64,000 nucleotides of DNA from Burkholderiaceae bacterium 16 (GTDB lineage Bacteria; Pseudomonadota; Gammaproteobacteria; Burkholderiales; Burkholderiaceae). Position 1 is the stretch's first letter. The number at the start of each line of letters is the position of its first letter. The DNA lies in the NCBI GenBank assembly GCA_000955785.1, contig JYOD01000015.1:1-64000 (forward strand), in the 5' to 3' direction. The translations under genes and the position numbers were made by a program. The notes below the pieces were generated by a model. The model was not told where the DNA came from, did not search any database, and saw only the letters and a program-made list of their open reading frames with translations. Below, piece after piece: positions 56,011-63,700 of this stretch.

Positions 56011-56868
56011 ATGCCTGTGGTCGAATCCATCCTTCTTGCTGCCGTCCGGGTCTCGTCTTTCGACGGCCAGCAACCGCTCACCAATGCGAGTGGCTTTTTT
56101 TTCGAGCGCGACGGGCGACTCTTCGTGGTGACCAGCCGTCATGTGCTGCTCGACGAGCCGAGCAAACATCACCCCGACCGCATCGAGATCGAACTGCATA
56201 GCCAGCCGGAGAACATGGCCGACTCGATCGGCTTTTCGATTCCGCTGTACCGCGATGGCCTTGCGGTCTGGCGGGAAGGCGAGGATGGTGGCGGCCCGGT
56301 CGATGTCGGGGTGGTGGAACTGGAGCGCAAGGCGCTGCCGCCGAAGCTTGTCTACAGGGCTTTCACGCCGGAGCACCTGGCGCGGCCGTCGGACCACGTC
56401 GAGGTGGGCGATTCGTTGTTGATCGTGGGATTCCCGCTGGGTTTTCATGATGCGCTTCATCATTTGCCGGTGGCGCGCCAGGCGGTGGTCGCATCCGCTT
56501 ACGGATTGCGTTTCCAGGGCCAGGGGTTTTTCCTCACGGATGCAAGGACCCATCGCGGCACGAGCGGTGCGCTGGTGGTCTCGCGCATGCGCGATGGCCG
56601 GGGTGAGAAGCTGGACCTGCCGTGGATGCTGCTGGGTATTCACTCTGCCCGCTTCGACGTGGGTTCGCGCGACCTGGCGGAGGACGAGGTGCTCGGACTG
56701 AATTCGGCCTGGTATGCGGACATGCTGCTGACCCTGACCGAGCCGGCGAAGGCGGCGCCAGCAAGGACGGCTCCGGGCGCGGCCGCGCCTATTGCCGCCA
56801 CGCCAACCGCGCCGTCCGCCGGGTCGTCTTCCCCGGCACCTTCCACATCTGCAGAGCCGCCAAAATAA
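56011..56868 (+). CDS. Trypsin-like serine peptidase-fold protein
   Basis: A 285-residue protein with a chymotrypsin-fold triad in the right order: His44 (TSRHVL), Asp98 (PVDVGVVELE) and Ser185 (HRGTSGALV). It lacks a signal peptide or membrane helix, unusual for this fold, and has no PDZ domain. The last ~45 residues are a Pro/Ala/Ser low-complexity tail. It is followed by several small genes that could be substrates or partners (inference). The substrate is unknown. Confidence 0.75.
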   Translation: MPVVESILLAAVRVSSFDGQQPLTNASGFFFERDGRLFVVTSRHVLLDEPSKHHPDRIEIELHSQPENMADSIGFSIPLYRDGLAVWREGEDGGGPVDVGVVELERKALPPKLVYRAFTPEHLARPSDHVEVGDSLLIVGFPLGFHDALHHLPVARQAVVASAYGLRFQGQGFFLTDARTHRGTSGALVVSRMRDGRGEKLDLPWMLLGIHSARFDVGSRDLAEDEVLGLNSAWYADMLLTLTEPAKAAPARTAPGAAAPIAATPTAPSAGSSSPAPSTSAEPPK

Positions 56869-56928
56869 AGGTGATGATGCTGCGCCTATAGGAGTAGAGT
56901 GGGGATCAATGGAACTGCGGAGCGCATC

Positions 56929-57213
56929 ATGGACGCCAATCCGATTGCCAGCTACAAAGGGTTCGATTTGTACCCCCTCGTGTTCAAGCATGCGGTGGTG
57001 CGCACGTGGCCGGAGCGCAGGCCCGACAGGACCTTCGATGCCGCCGTTGTGATCTGCCGCGAAGGTGGTGAACCCGAGGGCGAGAAAGCCCGTACTTTCC
57101 GCCTGGATACAGTGCCTTGGGACAATATCGGTGCCGCGCGCCGTGGTGTCGTCCGGTACGCCGAGGACATCATCAACGGCGCGATCCCCGGGCAATCCGT
57201 CGTATCGCTCTGA
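56929..57213 (+). CDS. 94-residue YKGF-family protein, copy A
   Basis: A small soluble protein of unrecognised family. It opens with ASYKGFDLYPLVFK and ends with a predicted helix, NIGAARRGVVRYAEDIINGAIPG. It is a clear paralogue of the gene at 57754, with the same length and over half of residues identical. No signal peptide or membrane segment. Alternating hydrophobic strands suggest a beta-rich core with one C-terminal helix. It follows the peptidase by 60 bp. Confidence 0.7.
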   Translation: MDANPIASYKGFDLYPLVFKHAVVRTWPERRPDRTFDAAVVICREGGEPEGEKARTFRLDTVPWDNIGAARRGVVRYAEDIINGAIPGQSVVSL

Positions 57214-57330
57214 CGCCTGTCGCGATATGCGGCAGGGTCCGCTGTGGTGCGAGAGTGGAGCGGGTTCGCCCGCCGCGGGTGTATCGCCCGTCGGCCAGGC
57301 GATGGACCGCATATCCACCTGGCCGGTGCC

Positions 57331-57654
57331 ATGATAGATCTCGTTGCCTTCGTGAAGCCCGTGCTTGATGAGATCACCGGGCAAGATGTCAGGACCTGGA
57401 TGACAGGACAGCGCGTAGTCACCGCGAACTGGCAGATCCCTGACGCCAGAAGCCTTGCCTGGTCCGCCAGGACGCTTGAAATCGAGATGGCGCAGGAAGT
57501 CGCGGAGCAGCTGAGCAGTGCCGACCAGCGCGCCTTATATCAACTGCAACGCAGCCTTGACCGGTTTTTGCGCGCACGCCTTGGTGTCCATTGCAAGCAG
57601 GACTGGCCAGGGAAAGCGATCGCGATTGTCGTCGATCGCCTGATAGCTCCCTAG
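57331..57654 (+). CDS. Hypothetical protein between YKGF paralogues
   Basis: A 107-residue product, MIDLVAFVKPVLDE…, predicted mostly helical with no signal or membrane segment. It lies between the two 94-residue paralogues on the same strand. No family is recognised and the ribosome-binding site is weak, so it may not be expressed. Confidence 0.45.
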   Translation: MIDLVAFVKPVLDEITGQDVRTWMTGQRVVTANWQIPDARSLAWSARTLEIEMAQEVAEQLSSADQRALYQLQRSLDRFLRARLGVHCKQDWPGKAIAIVVDRLIAP

Positions 57655-57753
57655 CTTGCCCCGCGTGGCCGCGCAATGGGTCCCGGCATTGTCCAGTGTG
57701 TGCGAATCTTTACGAGGCCCGCATCGGCGGCATCCAGCCGCCTGGAGCACTAC

Positions 57754-58038
57754 ATGAACAATACGCCTTCCGCCAGTTACAAGGGATTCGACCTCTATCC
57801 CCTGGTGTACAAGATTCAACCCGCGCAATCGTGGCCCAGGACCAAGCCTGACCGCAGCTTCACTGCGTCAGTGGTCATTTGCATCGAGGGTCATCGGCCC
57901 GGCAGCGAACGCACTCGCGTGTTTCGCCTCGAAAGCACGCCGTGGGAGAATATCGGTACGGCGCGCAGGGGGGCCGTGAAGTTCGGCGAAGATATTATCA
58001 ACGGGCTGATACCCGGTGAGTCGGTGACCACGCTGTAA
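57754..58038 (+). CDS. 94-residue YKGF-family protein, copy B
   Basis: A paralogue of the protein at 56929, identical in length. It shares SYKGFDLYPLV, PDR-F-A-VVIC, FRLE/D-TPWENIG, ARRG and the EDIINGLIPGESV end. Divergence is spread over the whole protein, so the duplication is old and both copies are under constraint. A CTGGAG site precedes the start. The function is unknown. Confidence 0.72.
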   Translation: MNNTPSASYKGFDLYPLVYKIQPAQSWPRTKPDRSFTASVVICIEGHRPGSERTRVFRLESTPWENIGTARRGAVKFGEDIINGLIPGESVTTL

Positions 58039-58171
58039 GGGTCGTGCCGGAGATAATTCCGGCACAGCGGCGCGGCGTTGCCCAGTGCGACGTCCGGTGC
58101 GATGCCAGTGGCGCGGGTCTACCTGTCAAATATTGCCGTGCGCATCGCGCCGGCCCGAGAGCGCATACGTC

Positions 58172-58546
58172 ATGAACAAGGTTGCGACACCATCCAATTT
58201 CCTCTGCACGCTACCGGGGCAAGGCAAAGGCATCGCCTACCACGTGGCTGTCAGCTTTCTGGACTCCAGCCACCCGACAGGCGTGCGTTTCACCAGCTTC
58301 GTCGGCGACGGCAGGCGTTCATTCGGGGTTCAGGCCAGGGAGGCAGCCCTGTCCGGCACGGCCGTCGACAGCTTCGAGGCGTTGTGCCGGCTGGCGATCG
58401 GGCAGGCGATTCGTGACAATTTGTATGACAAGGCCGGCGAGGGAGACTTCGTGCTGGACCTGGACGCGGAACCCTGGGAGGGCGAATTGCGCCCGGTCGG
58501 CTCTCGCGTTGGTGCCAGCGTCCCACGCATGCGTTTTCCCGGCTGA
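58172..58546 (+). CDS. Hypothetical protein of 124 residues
   Basis: A soluble product starting MNKVATPSNFLCTLPGQG, with a predicted helix FEALCRLAIGQAIRDN and an acidic turn EGDFVLDLDAEPWEG. It follows copy B of the YKGF family by 133 bp on the same strand. No family is recognised and no export signal is seen. Confidence 0.55.
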   Translation: MNKVATPSNFLCTLPGQGKGIAYHVAVSFLDSSHPTGVRFTSFVGDGRRSFGVQAREAALSGTAVDSFEALCRLAIGQAIRDNLYDKAGEGDFVLDLDAEPWEGELRPVGSRVGASVPRMRFPG

Positions 58547-58609
58547 GCTTCCGCCGCTCGCGGCGAAGGCACGGGCGCGTTGCGCGCCGTGGCCAGGCGT
58601 AATCGGAGC

Positions 58610-58864
58610 TTAGACCCCGAACGCCGGACTGCCGAAGCGTGCCAGCAGCGTTTCGATCAGTGCCATATCTTCCGTGCGCGGCGTCCTGTCTTCGGTTGCG
58701 CGCGACGGGCCGCAGTAGGTGGCGGCCACATGCCTGCGTACGGTAAGCACTTCATCGGCCGGGCGTTCCACCGTGACCTCGGGTCCCGGCACGTGGCGGT
58801 AGCTTCCGCCTACCCAGCCGCCCGGCGTCAGGTGCATCTCTTCCCATTCTTCGCTGATCGACAT
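58610..58864 (-). CDS. Hypothetical protein of 84 residues
   Basis: A small product starting MSISEEWEEMHLTPGGWVGGSYRHVPG, with a likely beta-rich N-terminus and a C-terminal helix (EDMALIETLLARFG). The AAAGGAAGAAAC site immediately upstream fixes the start at 58864 rather than the Met five codons earlier. It lies 79 bp downstream of the IF-1 gene on the same strand. No family is recognised. Confidence 0.6.
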   Translation of the reverse strand: MSISEEWEEMHLTPGGWVGGSYRHVPGPEVTVERPADEVLTVRRHVAATYCGPSRATEDRTPRTEDMALIETLLARFGSPAFGV

Positions 58865-58943
58865 GTTTCTTCCTTTCATAAGAGAGTTGGGAGGGGCCGC
58901 GGGTCTACAGCCTGACGGCGCGGCAGCGTGTCTGACCTTGGTA

Positions 58944-59165
58944 TCAATACTTGTGACGGTAGTTGATGCGGCCCTTGGTCAGGTCGTAGGGCGACATTTC
59001 CAGCGTCACGCGATCGCCGGCCAGGATACGAATGCGATTCTTCTTCAGGCGGCCGGACGAATATGCCCACACTTGGAAACCATTTTCCAGAATGACGCGG
59101 AAGCGGTTGTCCGGCAATACTTCCGATACTTGTCCACCAAATTCCACCAGTTCTTCTTTAGCCAA
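58944..59165 (-). CDS. infA: Translation initiation factor IF-1 (second-copy type)
   Basis: A 73-residue S1/OB-fold factor that binds the 30S A site during initiation. The sequence follows IF-1 throughout ([36 protein letters not shown]). The substitutions SSGRLKKN and the terminal RHKY mark it as the divergent second copy known in Burkholderiales, not the ribosomal-operon infA. It is isolated from ribosomal genes and close to cspA, which suggests stress-linked use (inference). Confidence 0.93.
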   Translation of the reverse strand: MAKEELVEFGGQVSEVLPDNRFRVILENGFQVWAYSSGRLKKNRIRILAGDRVTLEMSPYDLTKGRINYRHKY

Positions 59166-59238
59166 GGATGATCCTTTTGCAGCAAGTGCTGCTGCACATT
59201 AGGTTTAGACGCATGCGGGTTGCTTTTATGTGGCCGAC

Positions 59239-59547
59239 TTATTGCAGGCGCAAGCCGGCAGCGACGCTCTCGGCCGCGCGTCGGGCGGCCTGTTTTGCCT
59301 GGGCTTCGGTGCCATGCGTGGCATGACGCATCGAAACGTTGGCGACGATGCATTCGGAGCCGTTCTTGTATTCGGCGATCAGGTAGGTCGCAAACCACAC
59401 GCCTGGCTCTTGTTGGATTGGGTACACCGATACGGTGAACGGATTGCTGCGGTTGCTGCGGTTGATGCGGTTGATGCCTTGATTGATGCTTTGATTCAAA
59501 GTGCTGCCCTTGTGCGGGCGGACGATCTGAGGCAATGTTGAGCGCAT
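59239..59547 (-). CDS. Hypothetical protein with N/S-rich repeat leader
   Basis: A 102-residue product. Residues about 17-35 form a low-complexity run (NQSINQGINRINRSNRSN) coded by degenerate 9-bp repeats at about 59441-59500. The rest (FTVSVYPIQQEPGVWFATYLI… then an Ala-rich helix KQAARRAAESVAAG) has the strand-strand-helix shape of the other small proteins here. The start and RBS are weak; translation could begin after the repeat. Confidence 0.55.
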   Translation of the reverse strand: MRSTLPQIVRPHKGSTLNQSINQGINRINRSNRSNPFTVSVYPIQQEPGVWFATYLIAEYKNGSECIVANVSMRHATHGTEAQAKQAARRAAESVAAGLRLQ

Positions 59548-60073
59548 CTCATGGTGCGCCGCGTGCTCTCTTGGGGCGATCGGTCGCCGTGATTGAGTTG
59601 CCAGCCGCGTCAGGCCCTGCGCCGCTATTGCGCGAGGAAGGTGGCTGGTGATGAGTGGACCGTGCTTGCGCAGGCTGATGCGCCAGGTACATGCGCACAG
59701 GTTGCGGAGCGGACATGCCGCCGGGTCGGAAGGGTGATGGGCGGTTGCCGCCCTGAACGAATCGGGTGTACGCCCGACAGGCCGCCGTTAATGTTCTGAT
59801 GATGTACGGCGACCGGCACGTTGGCGCCGATGACTAGATGCGGTCGGCAAACGGCACGTTGGCGCCGATGACTAGATGCGGTCGGCAAACGGCCAAGACC
59901 GCCAATGATACCATTTTCCGTCTATCGGCGCTTGCGTCCGGATTTGGGCGTACGATAGGCAAGGTGTTGCGCGTGGCGCCGCTTGCGGCACTTTCGTGGC
60001 GATGCGCCGCCAATCGTATCCCAGGGATGCCGGGGCCGGGCGCCGGGCAGGCCGCAACAGCGCGAGGTGGACG
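59548..60073. other. Intergenic region with a tandem duplication
   Basis: 526 bp without a supportable gene; open frames on both strands lack ribosome sites and family features. It contains the 38-bp tandem repeat at 59815-59890. Confidence 0.5.
59815..59890 (+). repeat. Perfect 38-bp tandem duplication
   Basis: Two identical 38-bp units begin at 59815 and 59853 with ggcacgttggcgccgatgac and end cggtcggcaaac. A further partial unit follows (ggc at 59891). The perfect identity implies a recent duplication or slippage. Confidence 0.9.
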
Positions 60074-60274
60074 ATGCCGGAGAGTTTTTTCTATAGGGGG
60101 CACTACGTCAACTTCGAGCTGACGCAGCGCACCTTTGGTCAATGGCACTGGATCTACACCCTGGACACGCACGGCCGCTTCGAAAACCAGGGCAGCGCAT
60201 TCGGCACGCGCGAACTGGCCAGGGCCGATGCGCTGGAAAACGCCAAGGCACGGATCGAGCGCCTGGTCGAATAA
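60074..60274 (+). CDS. Small YRGH protein of unknown function
   Basis: A 66-residue product, MPESFFYRGHYVNFELTQR…, with aromatic beta strands (QWHWIYTLD) and a C-terminal helix rich in Ala (ELARADALENAKARIERLVE). The layout recalls the YKGF proteins at 56929 and 57754. A GAGGTGG site is 7 bp upstream. No family is recognised. Confidence 0.62.
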   Translation: MPESFFYRGHYVNFELTQRTFGQWHWIYTLDTHGRFENQGSAFGTRELARADALENAKARIERLVE

Positions 60275-60332
60275 TGTCCTGAATCCCGATTGCAACGCAT
60301 CCTGGATTCAGCGCGCCAGACGCTCGCCCGCC

Positions 60333-60575
60333 TTATTTTCCTTCGTTGGGAATGTTGTACTGCTCGCGCAGCGCGGTCGTGAAAGGCCGGATCTTCTGCA
60401 GGCAGGCGGCGCTGTCGCCGCCTTCCATGGTCGAGAGGTCCCAGTTGCATCCGCCTGCATCCGGCGCATGCCAGCATACGTCGCCAAAGCAGGCACCGTT
60501 GCATTCCGTCCATTTTTGCTGCTCTGCGCGGATCATCGCGCGCAACTCCGCCTTGTTCTTGATTTGTCTTTCCAT
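60333..60575 (-). CDS. Small cysteine-containing protein of unknown function
   Basis: An 80-residue soluble product, MERQIKNKAELRAMIRAEQQ, followed by a Cys-rich centre (CNGACFGDVCWHAPDAGGC) and a further Cys in SAACLQKI. The cysteine spacing could bind a metal or form disulfides, but no known motif fits exactly. The strong AGGAGACGACC site confirms the start. No family is recognised. Confidence 0.65.
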   Translation of the reverse strand: MERQIKNKAELRAMIRAEQQKWTECNGACFGDVCWHAPDAGGCNWDLSTMEGGDSAACLQKIRPFTTALREQYNIPNEGK

Positions 60576-60792
60576 GGTCGTCTCCTGTGTTTTCGTGGGG
60601 AAGTGTTGCCGGGCGTGGCTGCGGCTGTGCCGGTCAGGGCGGCCGCGCGATGGACTGCAATTCCGGGCGAATCGAGGGGCCGGGGTAAAGGCCGTGCGTG
60701 GGTGCCGGCGGATGCCGCGTCGTGGGAAGACGCCGGTGGGGCGTCGCTGGAGCGCGCGGGCATCGGACGGGAGAAACAAGCGCGGGGCGGGA

Positions 60793-61062
60793 TTACTTGC
60801 GTTTGACGAAGGTGGACATATCGTCGATGACGGTCCTGGCATAAGACACGGCCAAGTCGATGGCATCGTGCGGCGTTTGCGCGATATGCTGGAGCAGCGG
60901 GGGCACCAGCCTGAGCGAACCGCTGTCACCGCTGACCTGGGTGATGGTCACTGTCGCGAGAAATTTCGCCCGCGCGAGTTCGGCATCTGGGCTGTCGTCG
61001 AACGAGCGACGCACATTGGCCGAAACCTTGAACCCCTTGTAGATCGCATGATTTTGAGACAT
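60793..61062 (-). CDS. Small YKGF-like protein, copy C
   Basis: An 89-residue product starting MSQNHAIYKGFKVSANVRR, with mid-protein strands (FLATVTITQVSG) and a C-terminal helix (DAIDLAVSYARTVIDDM). It shares the YKGF opening and the helix layout with the 94-residue pair, though identity elsewhere is low. An excellent AAAGGAGATC site precedes the ATG. The function is unknown. Confidence 0.68.
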   Translation of the reverse strand: MSQNHAIYKGFKVSANVRRSFDDSPDAELARAKFLATVTITQVSGDSGSLRLVPPLLQHIAQTPHDAIDLAVSYARTVIDDMSTFVKRK

Positions 61063-61144
61063 GTTGATCTCCTTTCTTCAACGAGCATACGCTGTTTGCC
61101 CGGTGGTGTCCGATTTACTTTTCCGCATAATGGAAGGCGATGCG

Positions 61145-61166
61145 GTTATCGCGCGATAGCGATAAC
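61145..61166. promoter_or_regulatory. Inverted repeat between divergent small genes
   Basis: 7-bp arms gttatcg / cgataac enclose an 8-bp spacer in the 232-bp gap between the copy C gene and the 45-residue gene. This is a possible operator. Confidence 0.35.
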
Positions 61167-61294
61167 GAATGGCGATTTTCGTGGTGCAAAACGCTTCCCG
61201 GTGCGCGTGATAATTCCCTGAGTGCGGGAGTAAGCGGGTATGCTGGATCTGCCGCCTGGCAAGCAATGCAGTAACTCACTCGTGGAGCATCACC

Positions 61295-61432
61295 ATGGCC
61301 AAAGGTCAATTACGCGGCAATCGCGAAACCAAGAAGCCCAAGCAACCCAAGAAGCCGGTCGCCCCTGCCGCCCCGTTCGGTGCAGTCCAGTCGCGCGTCG
61401 GCAATGATGGTGCAACGGGCAAGAAGAAGTAA
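61295..61432 (+). CDS. 45-residue basic conserved small protein
   Basis: A tiny Lys/Pro-rich protein, MAKGQLRGNRETKKPKQPKK at the start and GKKK at the end, probably disordered and nucleic-acid or ribosome associated. A GGAGCATCACC site precedes the ATG. Similar MAKGQLRGNRE-type proteins are common in Burkholderiales genomes (from memory). Too short for many gene finders. Confidence 0.68.
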   Translation: MAKGQLRGNRETKKPKQPKKPVAPAAPFGAVQSRVGNDGATGKKK

Positions 61433-61597
61433 TCGAGGCAGGATTGAAGCGGTGCGTCAGGCCGGACCTTGCCATTCCTGCCCTTTGGCAGGAGGCCCGG
61501 GTGTCGCCGCTATGCGCGCGCCCAGCGCCTGGCATCGCTTGATGATGCGACGTTCGCTAGTCAGCCTTCAGGGCGTTCAAAATAGCGGGAGTGCAAG

Positions 61598-61831
61598 ATG
61601 AGGCGTGACATGTCCTTCGCGGACCGGGTGCTGTCAGCACTACGGTCCGACAGCCAGGCGATGATGACGGATCTTCAACTCGCCAAGGCGCTGGGCAATG
61701 CCGAGGCATCCAAGCTAAGTCACCATTTGCTGCTGCTTCAGGATTCAGGCCTGGTGGCCAAGACGGCCACCTCCGGATGGCGCCTGACCTGGGCGGGACA
61801 CGACCGCGCGGAAGCGCACAGCGCGTCGTAG
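61598..61831 (+). CDS. DUF2513-like small winged-helix protein
   Basis: A 77-residue product. MRRDMSFADRVLSALRS, then HHLLLLQDSGLVAK and WRLTWAGHDRAEA, follow the pattern of DUF2513 proteins, which begin MKRDM and end with RLTWxGH. The predicted winged helix suggests DNA binding. A GGGAG site supports the start. It is shorter than many DUF2513 members, and the family call is from pattern memory. Confidence 0.65.
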   Translation: MRRDMSFADRVLSALRSDSQAMMTDLQLAKALGNAEASKLSHHLLLLQDSGLVAKTATSGWRLTWAGHDRAEAHSAS

Positions 61832-61890
61832 CGGGAACATGACCGGCCATCCGGCCGGCCCGAGCGCATATTACGCGCGATAACACGACA

Positions 61891-61918
61891 AGGCCCGCAG
61901 CCACGGCGGCACGGGCCT
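61891..61918. terminator. Hairpin between convergent small genes
   Basis: 7-bp arms aggcccg / cgggcct around 14 bp, followed by GAAAACG, between the DUF2513-like gene and the 48-residue gene. It may terminate either transcript. Confidence 0.4.
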
Positions 61919-61942
61919 GAAAACGCTATCGCATCGCTGATG

Positions 61943-62089
61943 CTATTTCTTGTCGGCGGGTTGCTCGGTTCGCGGATCGAACTGGCCGGGCTGGGAGGTC
62001 CGGCCTTTCTCGCCGGGTTGCTGGAAGTGCGTCTTCCAGGGCGTGGCCGGCGTTTTCCGCTGACCAGGCGGCCTGGGACAATAATTCAT
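61943..62089 (-). CDS. 48-residue proline-rich small protein
   Basis: A short product, MNYCPRPPGQRKTPATPWKT then a Gln/Pro-rich tail ending PADKK. It has no fold signal and is probably disordered. A GAGGGGG site lies 6 bp upstream of the ATG. It is located just beyond the TctA gene on the same strand. No family is recognised. Confidence 0.5.
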   Translation of the reverse strand: MNYCPRPPGQRKTPATPWKTHFQQPGEKGRTSQPGQFDPRTEQPADKK

Positions 62090-62197
62090 GAAGTACCCCC
62101 TCGGTGACCGACAGTGCCGGACCGGCACCTCCTCAGTGTAGGCGCGTGCCTGTGCTTTCCCTAGCACTGTTACCGGTCAGGCACCCGCCAGCTCGTG

Positions 62198-63700
62198 TCA
62201 TTCCTCCTGGAATGCTTCCTCGCGCTTTGCCTTGATCGACGGCAGCGCCACAATGCAGACCAGTAGCGCGGCGGCAATCAGCAAGCCCAGCGACAGCGGA
62301 CGGGTCACGAATACCGTGAACTCGCCACGTGAAAGCAATAGCGCCCTGCGGAAATTCTCCTCCATCATCGGCCCCAGCACGAACCCCAGCAGCAGCGGCG
62401 CCGGCTCGCACTTGAGCTTGATGAACAGGTAGCCGATCACACCGAAGCCAGCCGCCGTAAATACGTCGAAGGTCTGGTTGTTGACCGAGTACACGCCGAT
62501 GCAGCAGAACACCAGGATGGCCGGGTACAGGAAGCGGTAAGGGACCTGCAACAGCTTGACCCAGATCCCGATCAGCGGCAGGTTCAGGATGATCAGCATC
62601 AGGTTGCCGATCCACATCGAGGCGATCAGGCCCCAGAACAGCGCGGGGTTGCTGGTCATGACCTGCGGGCCCGGCTGGATGTTGTGGATGGTCATCGCGC
62701 CCACCATCAGCGCCATCACCGCGTTGGGCGGAATGCCCAGCGTCAGCAGCGGGATGAAGGAGGTTTGCGCAGCGGCGTTATTGGCCGATTCCGGACCTGC
62801 CACGCCTTCGATGGCGCCCTTGCCGAACTCATGCGCGTACTTCGAGGTCTTCTTTTCCAGCGAGTAGGCCGCAAACGAAGCCAGCGCAGCACCACCGCCC
62901 GGCAGGATGCCCAGCGCGGAGCCCAGGAAGGTGCCGCGCAACACGGCAGGCGCCATGCGTCTGAAGTCGGCCTTGGTCGGCCACAGGTTGGTGACGTGAT
63001 CGGTGAAGGTCTCGCGGTGCTCCTTCTGTTCCAGGTTGGCGATGATCTCCGCGAAGCCAAACATGCCCATGGCCAGCGCGACGAAGTCGACGCCATCGGT
63101 CAGTTCCGGAATGTCGAAGGAGAAGCGCGCCGCGCCCGAATTCACGTCGGTACCGACCAGGCCCATCAGCAGCCCCAGCACGATCATGGCTACCGCCTTG
63201 GGCAGCGAGCCCGAGGCCAGCACCACGGCACCGATCAGGCCCAGCACCATCAGCGAGAAGTACTCCGCGGGCCCGAACTTGAACGCCAGTTCCGACAGCG
63301 GCGTAGCGAATGCGGCAAGGATCAGGGTAGCCACGCAGCCGGCAAAGAACGAGCCCAGGCCGGCGGTGGCCAGCGCCACGCCAGCTCGCCCTCGCCGTGC
63401 CATCTGGTAGCCGTCGATGGTGGTCACCACGGACGACGATTCGCCCGGCAGGTTGACCAGGATGGCGGTGGTGGAGCCACCGTACTGCGCGCCGTAATAA
63501 ATACCGGCCAGCATGATCAGCGCGGCCACCGGCGGCAGCGTGTAGGTCACCGGCAGCAGCATGGCGATGGTGGCCAGCGGCCCGATGCCGGGCAGCACGC
63601 CGATCAGCGTTCCCAGCAGGCAGCCGAGGAAGCAGTAGCCAAGATTTTGCAGTGTCAGCGCCGTGGAGAACCCAAGGGCCAGGTGTTCGAATAGTTCCAT
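62198..63700 (-). CDS. tctA: TctA-family tripartite tricarboxylate transporter permease
   Basis: A 500-residue large membrane subunit of a tripartite tricarboxylate transporter, with 11 or 12 hydrophobic segments. The family signatures GVLPGIGPLATIAMLLP (about 33-49), YYGAQYGGSTTAILVNLPGE (about 66-85) and LGILPGGGAALASF are intact. The start at 63700 gives the usual MELFEHLALGF. No tctB lies directly upstream in the visible 300 bp. It would work with a Bug receptor; two such genes are 45 kb away. Confidence 0.93.
   Translation of the reverse strand: MELFEHLALGFSTALTLQNLGYCFLGCLLGTLIGVLPGIGPLATIAMLLPVTYTLPPVAALIMLAGIYYGAQYGGSTTAILVNLPGESSSVVTTIDGYQMARRGRAGVALATAGLGSFFAGCVATLILAAFATPLSELAFKFGPAEYFSLMVLGLIGAVVLASGSLPKAVAMIVLGLLMGLVGTDVNSGAARFSFDIPELTDGVDFVALAMGMFGFAEIIANLEQKEHRETFTDHVTNLWPTKADFRRMAPAVLRGTFLGSALGILPGGGAALASFAAYSLEKKTSKYAHEFGKGAIEGVAGPESANNAAAQTSFIPLLTLGIPPNAVMALMVGAMTIHNIQPGPQVMTSNPALFWGLIASMWIGNLMLIILNLPLIGIWVKLLQVPYRFLYPAILVFCCIGVYSVNNQTFDVFTAAGFGVIGYLFIKLKCEPAPLLLGFVLGPMMEENFRRALLLSRGEFTVFVTRPLSLGLLIAAALLVCIVALPSIKAKREEAFQEE

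Noticed and set aside
55984-57384. 466-codon minus-strand frame opposite the peptidase and the first YKGF gene
   Set aside because: The plus strand carries a complete catalytic triad and a conserved paralogue; the antisense frame has no recognisable features.
59593-60295. Small frames on both strands across the 38-bp tandem repeat
   Set aside because: No ribosome site, reading depends on repeat copy number, and one overlaps the better-supported gene at 60074.
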